From assembly GCA_019634915.1 (NCBI GenBank), contig JAHCAN010000009.1, positions 33,566-97,565 on the forward strand: a stretch of 64,000 bases of DNA. The letters run 5' to 3'. Origin of the DNA: Steroidobacteraceae bacterium. Lineage in GTDB: Bacteria; Pseudomonadota; Gammaproteobacteria; Steroidobacterales; Steroidobacteraceae. Positions 58,540 through 64,000 of this stretch are shown piece after piece. Each line of letters opens with the position of its first letter. Positions within the stretch are counted from its first letter, which is position 1. The notes under the pieces were generated by a model. That model did not search any database. It saw only the letters and a list, made by a program, of their open reading frames with translations, and was not told the DNA's origin. The translations under genes were made by a program, and so were the position numbers.

Positions 58540-59114
58540 TGGACGCCACAACGCCCGAAACGCTGCTGTCGGTCGCGCTCGGCATCGGCCTCGCGGCGGC
58601 CGTGGGCCTGCGCGTGTTCCTGCCGCTCGCGATCACCGCGGCGGCGGCGGCGCTCGGCCATGTCGATCTCTCACCGTCGTTCGCGTGGCTCGCGAGTACG
58701 CCGGCGCTCGTGACCCTCTCGGTCGCCACCGTGCTCGAGCTGCTCGCGTACTACATCCCCGGCGTCGACAACCTGCTCGATGCGATCGCGACACCCGCCG
58801 CGGTCGTCGCGGGCGCGGTCGTCGCGGCAGCGGTGATGGCCGATCTGCCGCCGCTCGTGAAGTGGACCACCGCGATCATCGCGGGCGGCGGTGCTGCCGG
58901 CGTAACGCAGGGCCTCACCGCGCTGCTGCGCGCGAAGTCGACCGCGATGACCGGCGGCGTCGGCAACGGCGTGGTCGCGACCGGCGAGCTCGGTGGCTCG
59001 ATCCTGCTCACGCTGCTCGCGCTCGCCGCACCGGTGATCGCTGTGGGCATCGTCGTGCTCGCCGCATGGCTCGGCGTGCGGCTCGTTCGCCGGCTGCTGC
59101 GGCCCGCGCGCTGA
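58539..59114 (+). CDS. DUF4126 membrane protein
   Basis: This is a 191-residue Ala-rich integral membrane protein with about five to six hydrophobic helices and the family motif ELLAYYIPGVDNLLDAIATP (about 68-87), found in DUF4126. No enzyme motif is present. The ATG shares a base with the nudC stop (TGATG), so the two are translated together. The function of the family is not known. Confidence 0.85.
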   Translation: MDATTPETLLSVALGIGLAAAVGLRVFLPLAITAAAAALGHVDLSPSFAWLASTPALVTLSVATVLELLAYYIPGVDNLLDAIATPAAVVAGAVVAAAVMADLPPLVKWTTAIIAGGGAAGVTQGLTALLRAKSTAMTGGVGNGVVATGELGGSILLTLLALAAPVIAVGIVVLAAWLGVRLVRRLLRPAR

Positions 59115-59123
59115 AGTCCTGCG

Positions 59124-59927
<804 letters not shown>

Positions 59928-59961
59928 TTAAACTCTGCCATCTCCCGACAGCGCGGGCGCA

Positions 59962-61725
59962 ATGCACGGACTCCAACGCGAGACCCGATCGTCCATTACG
60001 GCGCTCAGCGTCCTGCTCGCGCTGTGCGCGCTCGTCGCCACGCCCGTGCGTGCCGACATCGACATCGACATCAAGGGCATCGACGGCGCCCCGCGGCGCA
60101 ACGTACTGGCCTTCCTTTCGCTCGAGCGCTACAAGTCCCGCGACCGGCTGCGCGAGGACACCGTCGAGCGCCTGCACGAGCGCGTCGAGCGCGAGGTCCG
60201 TGCGGCGCTGCGGCCTTTCGGCTACTACGAGCCCACGGTCCGCTCGAGCGTCGAGGCGCGCCCCAACGGCCAGGACTGGCGCGTCGAGATCAACATCGAT
60301 CCCGGCCAGCCGGTGATGCTGACCGGGGTCGACGTGCGCATCACCGGGCCGCGCGCCGACGACCCGGTGTTCCGCGATCTGCTCGCGCAGATGCCGCTGC
60401 GCGAAGGCGCGCAGCTGAACCATGCCGACTACGAACAGGTGAAGAGCAGCCTGCAGCGCGCCGCCGCAAGCTATGGCTACCTCGACGCGCAGCTGCTGCG
60501 CAGCGAGTTGCTCGTCGATCCGCCGAATCACACCGCGAGCGCGCACATCGAGTTCGAGACCGGCGAGCGCTACCGCTTCGGCCCGACCGAGATCGCGCAG
60601 GACGTGGTCCGCCCGGAGCTGATGCGGCGCTTCCTGCGCTACCGCGAGGGCCAGCCGTTCGACGCGACCGAGCTGCTGCGCACGCAGTTCGCGCTCGACG
60701 ACAGCCAGTACTTCGCCTCGGTCGAGGTGCTGCCGCAGCCGCGCGACCGGCAGACGCTCACCGTACCGATCCGCATCGATGCCGTGCGCAACCGCCGCTC
60801 GCGCTGGTCGTTCGGCGTCGGCTACGCGACCGACACGCAGGCGCGCGGCACGATCAGCTGGGACAACCGGATCGTGAACTCGCTGGGCCACCGCTTCCGC
60901 GCCGAGCTGAAGGTCGCGCAGGTCTCGCAGTCGCTGTCGGGGCGCTATATCTGGCCGATCGGCGATCCGGCGCTCGAGAAGCTCGAGCTCGAGGGCACCT
61001 GGCAGCACCAGGAGCGCGCCGACCTCGACACCTACAACACCGAGGCGCGCGCCGGCATCACGCGCGTCGCGCACCGCTGGCAGCACGTCTATTACACGCG
61101 CCTCGTCAATGCGATCACCGAGGACAGCACCACTCGCACCGAGTCGTGGCTGCTGATCCCCGGCATCAGCATCGCGTCGGTGCCCAAGGGCTATCTCGGC
61201 GAGGCGCTGTTCGGCCGCCAGTTCTACGCCGAACTGCGTGGCTCGCACACCGGGCTCGGCGCCGACACCGACTTCCTGCAGTTCATGGCCGAGGCCGAGC
61301 GCGTGTTCGATATCGCACCCGCCTGGCATCTGCTGCTGCGCGGCCAGTTCGGCACGACCTGGGCGAAGGACTTCGAGGGCGTGCCCGGCTCGGAGCGCTT
61401 CTTCGCCGGCGGTGACCGCAGCGTGCGTGGCTTCGGCTTCGAGGACCTGTCGCCGGTCGACGCGAACGGCGACAAGATCGGCGGCAAGCACCTCGTGGTC
61501 GGCACCGTCGAAGTCATCCGCGACCTGCCGCGCAACCTGGGCGTCGCGGTGTTCGTCGATGCGGGCAACGCGTTCAACAATTTCGGTGACGGCCTCGAGT
61601 ACTCGGCCGGCGTCGGCCTGCGACTGCGCCTGCCGATCGCCACCGTCGGCTTCGACATCGCGCAGGCGCTGTCGGTCGACGGCGCGACGCCGCGGCTGCA
61701 CGTGAACTTCTCGCCGAAGCTCTGA
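59962..61725 (+). CDS. tamA: Translocation and assembly module TamA
   Basis: This is a 587-residue outer-membrane protein of the Omp85 family. A signal peptide (1-31, ending PVRA) is followed by three POTRA-type domains (about 35-265) and a C-terminal 16-strand barrel (from about 285) with the conserved FFAGGDRSVRGFGFEDLSP region, i.e. the lid loop RGF motif. TamA works with TamB in envelope assembly and phospholipid transport. The stop overlaps the tamB start (TGATG). Length matches the family. Confidence 0.96.
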   Translation: MHGLQRETRSSITALSVLLALCALVATPVRADIDIDIKGIDGAPRRNVLAFLSLERYKSRDRLREDTVERLHERVEREVRAALRPFGYYEPTVRSSVEARPNGQDWRVEINIDPGQPVMLTGVDVRITGPRADDPVFRDLLAQMPLREGAQLNHADYEQVKSSLQRAAASYGYLDAQLLRSELLVDPPNHTASAHIEFETGERYRFGPTEIAQDVVRPELMRRFLRYREGQPFDATELLRTQFALDDSQYFASVEVLPQPRDRQTLTVPIRIDAVRNRRSRWSFGVGYATDTQARGTISWDNRIVNSLGHRFRAELKVAQVSQSLSGRYIWPIGDPALEKLELEGTWQHQERADLDTYNTEARAGITRVAHRWQHVYYTRLVNAITEDSTTRTESWLLIPGISIASVPKGYLGEALFGRQFYAELRGSHTGLGADTDFLQFMAEAERVFDIAPAWHLLLRGQFGTTWAKDFEGVPGSERFFAGGDRSVRGFGFEDLSPVDANGDKIGGKHLVVGTVEVIRDLPRNLGVAVFVDAGNAFNNFGDGLEYSAGVGLRLRLPIATVGFDIAQALSVDGATPRLHVNFSPKL

Positions 61726-64000
61726 TGGCGCGCCCCGTCAACGCCTCGCTCGTCGTGCTGATCGCGCTGCTGTGCGCACTGCCGTTCGCGCTGCTGTGGT
61801 TCGTCGCGTTCACGCCGCAGGGGCTGGCGATGCTGATTGCGCGCGTGCCGCACCGCATCGGACCGGTAACGATGGAAATCGGCGCGGTCAGCGGCACGCT
61901 CGCCCGCGGCTTCGACGTCGCGCGCTTCGAGCTGACCCACGAGCGCGCGCACGTCGTCGTCGACAGCCTGCATGCCCGGCTCGGCATCCCGGCGCTGCTG
62001 TGGCAGACGATCGACGTGCCGGAGGCGCGCATCGGGCGCGTGCTGATCGAAGTGCGACCGCGCACGACGCCGCGCAGGCCGGGCACGCCGAAGTTCCTGC
62101 CGCGGCTGCTGCGCATCGACGCCGGCGACGCGCGCATCGACTCGATCACGATCGTCTCGCCGCGCGGCAACCGCAGCGAATTCACCGCTGCGCAGGCGAG
62201 CGGCGTGGTGCGCCACCGCTCGATACGCGTGTTCACCGCCAGCGGCGAATTCCAGGGCATGCAACTCAGCGCCAACGGCACGCTGCGCGCCGCCGATCCG
62301 ATGCGGATCGACGCCAGCGGGCGCGCCGAGTGGGACGCGCCGCGGGCCACTCACTGGGTCGCGAACTTCACCGGCGAAGGCGACCTCGATGTGCTGAAGC
62401 TCGACGGCGGACTGAGTGCACCGTTCATCGCCGAAGTCAGCGGCGAGGCCACGGGGCTGACGAGCGACTGGCGGATCGCGGGACATGCGCAACTGAGCCA
62501 GCTCGCGCTCGAGGACTTTGGCGGTGGCGGCCCGCTCGGACAGATCGACGGCGAACTCGACGTCACGGTCAACGGCGACGGCATCCGCGCCGACGGCGTG
62601 CTGCATCCGGCGGGGCTCGAAGCCGGCCGCTTCGACGTGGACTTCGACGGCAAGTACGCCGCGCGCACTCTCGCGGTACGCCGCGTGCGCTTCCGCCACC
62701 AGGACTCGGGCGCGAGCGCCACGGCCGCGGGACGCATCCGCATCGAAGAGGACGGCCCGTGGCTCGATCTCGGCGGGCGATGGAACGACTTCCGCTGGCC
62801 ACTGCCGGACGACGAGCCCGCCATGCGCAGCGCGCAGGGCAGCTACCGGCTGCACGGCCAGCTGCCGTTCACGCTGACCGCCAACGGCGACGTCGCGGCC
62901 GCGGGCTTCGGTCCGGTGCGGGTCGCGCTCACCGGCGAACTCGGCGCCGAGCGGCTGGTGGCGTCGACTCTGCGCGTCGACGGCTACGAGGGCCGCATGG
63001 ACCTGCACGGCATGGTGCAGTGGAAGCCCGCCGAAACCTGGCAGGTCGCCGGCCGCATCGCCGGCCTCAACACCGGCCTGCTCGATGCGCGCCTGCCCGG
63101 CCGCGTGAGCCTCGACATCGATGCGCGCGGCGCGGGCTTCGCGCCGGACGGCAGCCTCGACCTGCGCTTTGCCCGCCTCGGCGGCGAGCTGCGCGGCGGT
63201 CGCGCGAGCGGCCACGGCCAGCTGACCCGGCGCGGCGCGATGCTCGGCTTCCACGACGTCGACGTGCAGCTCGGTGCGACGCACGCGCGCCTCGAGGGCG
63301 GGCTGTCGCCGGATTCCTGGTCGCTGCGCTTCGACGTCGACGCCGACGACCTCGCGCTGCTCGAAGCCGGCGCGCAGGGCAAGCTCGCGGCCCGCGGCAC
63401 GCTGAGCGGTTCGCGACGCGCGCCGGTCATCGACGCGACGCTGCGCGGCAGTGCCATCGATTACGCCGGCGCGAAGCTCGCCGGCATCGGCGGGCGCGTG
63501 AAGTTCAACGCCAACGCGGACCAGGCGCTCGATGTCGACCTGCACGCCCGCGGTTTCCAGATGGGCGTACGGCGCATCGACGCGCTCGACGTCGTCGCGC
63601 TCGGCTCGACCGCGGACCACGAGGTCACGATCACCGCGGGGGCATCGCCGCTGCGCGTCGCGGCGCGCGGCCAGGGCGCCTACGACGACGGTCGCTGGCA
63701 GCTGCGCTTCGCAGGTATCGACCTCGAGAACGGCGACGAGGCGGCGCTGCATCTGGTCGAGCCCTCGCTGCTGACGCTCGCTGCCGGCGAATTGCAGCTC
63801 GAGCCCACCTGCCTGCGCGGCGCGGCGGCGCAGGTCTGCGCGGCCGGCCACAGCAAGCCGCAGGACTGGGCCGCGACGCTGTCGGCGAAGGACCTGCCGA
63901 TCAGCACGTTCACGGTCGGGCTCACTCCGGGCGTCAGCTACGAAGGAGCGGTCGACCTCGAACTCGCCGCCGGCGCGCAGGGCGGAGAACCCTGGCACGG
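61725..64000 (+). CDS. tamB: TamB N-terminal part (runs off the window)
   Basis: This begins at ATG 61725, sharing a base with the tamA stop, and stays open for 758 codons to the window edge without a stop. A single N-terminal membrane anchor (about 8-30, LVVLIALLCALPFALLWFVA) is followed by long repeats of amphipathic beta-strands (AsmA/TamB-like beta-taco), with LDGGLSAPFIAEVSGEATG and many DG/GR-ending strands. It would span the periplasm from the inner membrane to TamA and carry phospholipids. The conserved C-terminal DUF490 domain lies beyond the window. Confidence 0.92.
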   Translation, partial: MARPVNASLVVLIALLCALPFALLWFVAFTPQGLAMLIARVPHRIGPVTMEIGAVSGTLARGFDVARFELTHERAHVVVDSLHARLGIPALLWQTIDVPEARIGRVLIEVRPRTTPRRPGTPKFLPRLLRIDAGDARIDSITIVSPRGNRSEFTAAQASGVVRHRSIRVFTASGEFQGMQLSANGTLRAADPMRIDASGRAEWDAPRATHWVANFTGEGDLDVLKLDGGLSAPFIAEVSGEATGLTSDWRIAGHAQLSQLALEDFGGGGPLGQIDGELDVTVNGDGIRADGVLHPAGLEAGRFDVDFDGKYAARTLAVRRVRFRHQDSGASATAAGRIRIEEDGPWLDLGGRWNDFRWPLPDDEPAMRSAQGSYRLHGQLPFTLTANGDVAAAGFGPVRVALTGELGAERLVASTLRVDGYEGRMDLHGMVQWKPAETWQVAGRIAGLNTGLLDARLPGRVSLDIDARGAGFAPDGSLDLRFARLGGELRGGRASGHGQLTRRGAMLGFHDVDVQLGATHARLEGGLSPDSWSLRFDVDADDLALLEAGAQGKLAARGTLSGSRRAPVIDATLRGSAIDYAGAKLAGIGGRVKFNANADQALDVDLHARGFQMGVRRIDALDVVALGSTADHEVTITAGASPLRVAARGQGAYDDGRWQLRFAGIDLENGDEAALHLVEPSLLTLAAGELQLEPTCLRGAAAQVCAAGHSKPQDWAATLSAKDLPISTFTVGLTPGVSYEGAVDLELAAGAQGGEPWH

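Noticed and set aside
61224-63998. A long minus-strand open frame of 924 codons opposite tamA/tamB
   Set aside because: It is Arg/Ala/Glu-rich with no recognisable domain and is the antisense shadow of clear tamA and tamB coding in very GC-rich DNA.

Overview
The window is about 64 kb of high-GC DNA from a Gram-negative bacterium, most likely a gammaproteobacterium. Outer-membrane machinery is prominent: two TonB-dependent receptors, tamA-tamB, a ydbH-type bridge protein and OmpA/SPOR lipoproteins. The ftsX-rpoH junction and a full-length gltB-gltD pair fit that group. The gene mix would suit environmental high-GC orders such as Nevskiales, Steroidobacterales or Xanthomonadales relatives, but I cannot place it more finely. 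No rRNA, tRNA, CRISPR array or complete insertion sequence was seen.

Layout. 0-1.4 kb: tail of ftsX, a long inverted repeat and rpoH, whose control region carries a TATAAT box, a sigma-E-like promoter and a CIRCE-like operator. 1.4-7.9 kb: a four-gene minus-strand operon with overlapping ends (TonB receptor, carboxylesterase, AlkK-like acyl-CoA ligase, TetR regulator) that reads as uptake, hydrolysis and CoA activation of an ester. 7.9-13.6 kb: OmpA-type lipoprotein, glutaryl-CoA dehydrogenase, M48 lipoprotein protease, MATE exporter and an unknown protein. 13.6-16.6 kb: an accessory patch with a transposase tail, a DUF4143 gene fragment, a VOC protein, an internally deleted brnT toxin with a surviving antitoxin, and an intact vapBC-like pair with a palindromic operator. 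16.6-22.5 kb: glutamate synthase, gltB-gltD. 22.7-24.9 kb: an S41 peptidase lipoprotein and a second deleted DUF4143 ATPase gene.

24.9-29.1 kb holds one very large unrecognised membrane protein that looks like two related halves, divergent from a pirin. 30-37.5 kb: an M16 peptidase pair (one active, one inactive) divergent from an ECF sigma/FecR/TonB-receptor cassette; together they resemble a protein- or peptide-import-and-degrade system. 37.5-41.8 kb: SPOR lipoprotein, bactofilin and a fibronectin-III/sugar-dehydrogenase/c-type-haem lipoprotein. 41.9-49.6 kb: glycerophosphodiester and glycerol metabolism (GDPD, GlpD-like oxidase, FGGY kinase), a YheT-like hydrolase, an unusual membrane-anchored receiver-domain protein, a GT4 glycosyltransferase and a PAP2 phosphatase, which together suggest lipid-head-group turnover and glycolipid synthesis.

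49.7-56.1 kb: ydbH-like protein, a lipoprotein with a YdbL-like C-terminus, an SLC13-type transporter and a YadGH-type ABC exporter. 56.2-64 kb: an orphan FlhC-like regulator divergent from an unknown protein, then nudC, a DUF4126 membrane protein, a TANGO2/NRDE protein, tamA and the start of tamB, which runs off the end. Many genes overlap by 1-10 bases, so translational coupling appears common here.
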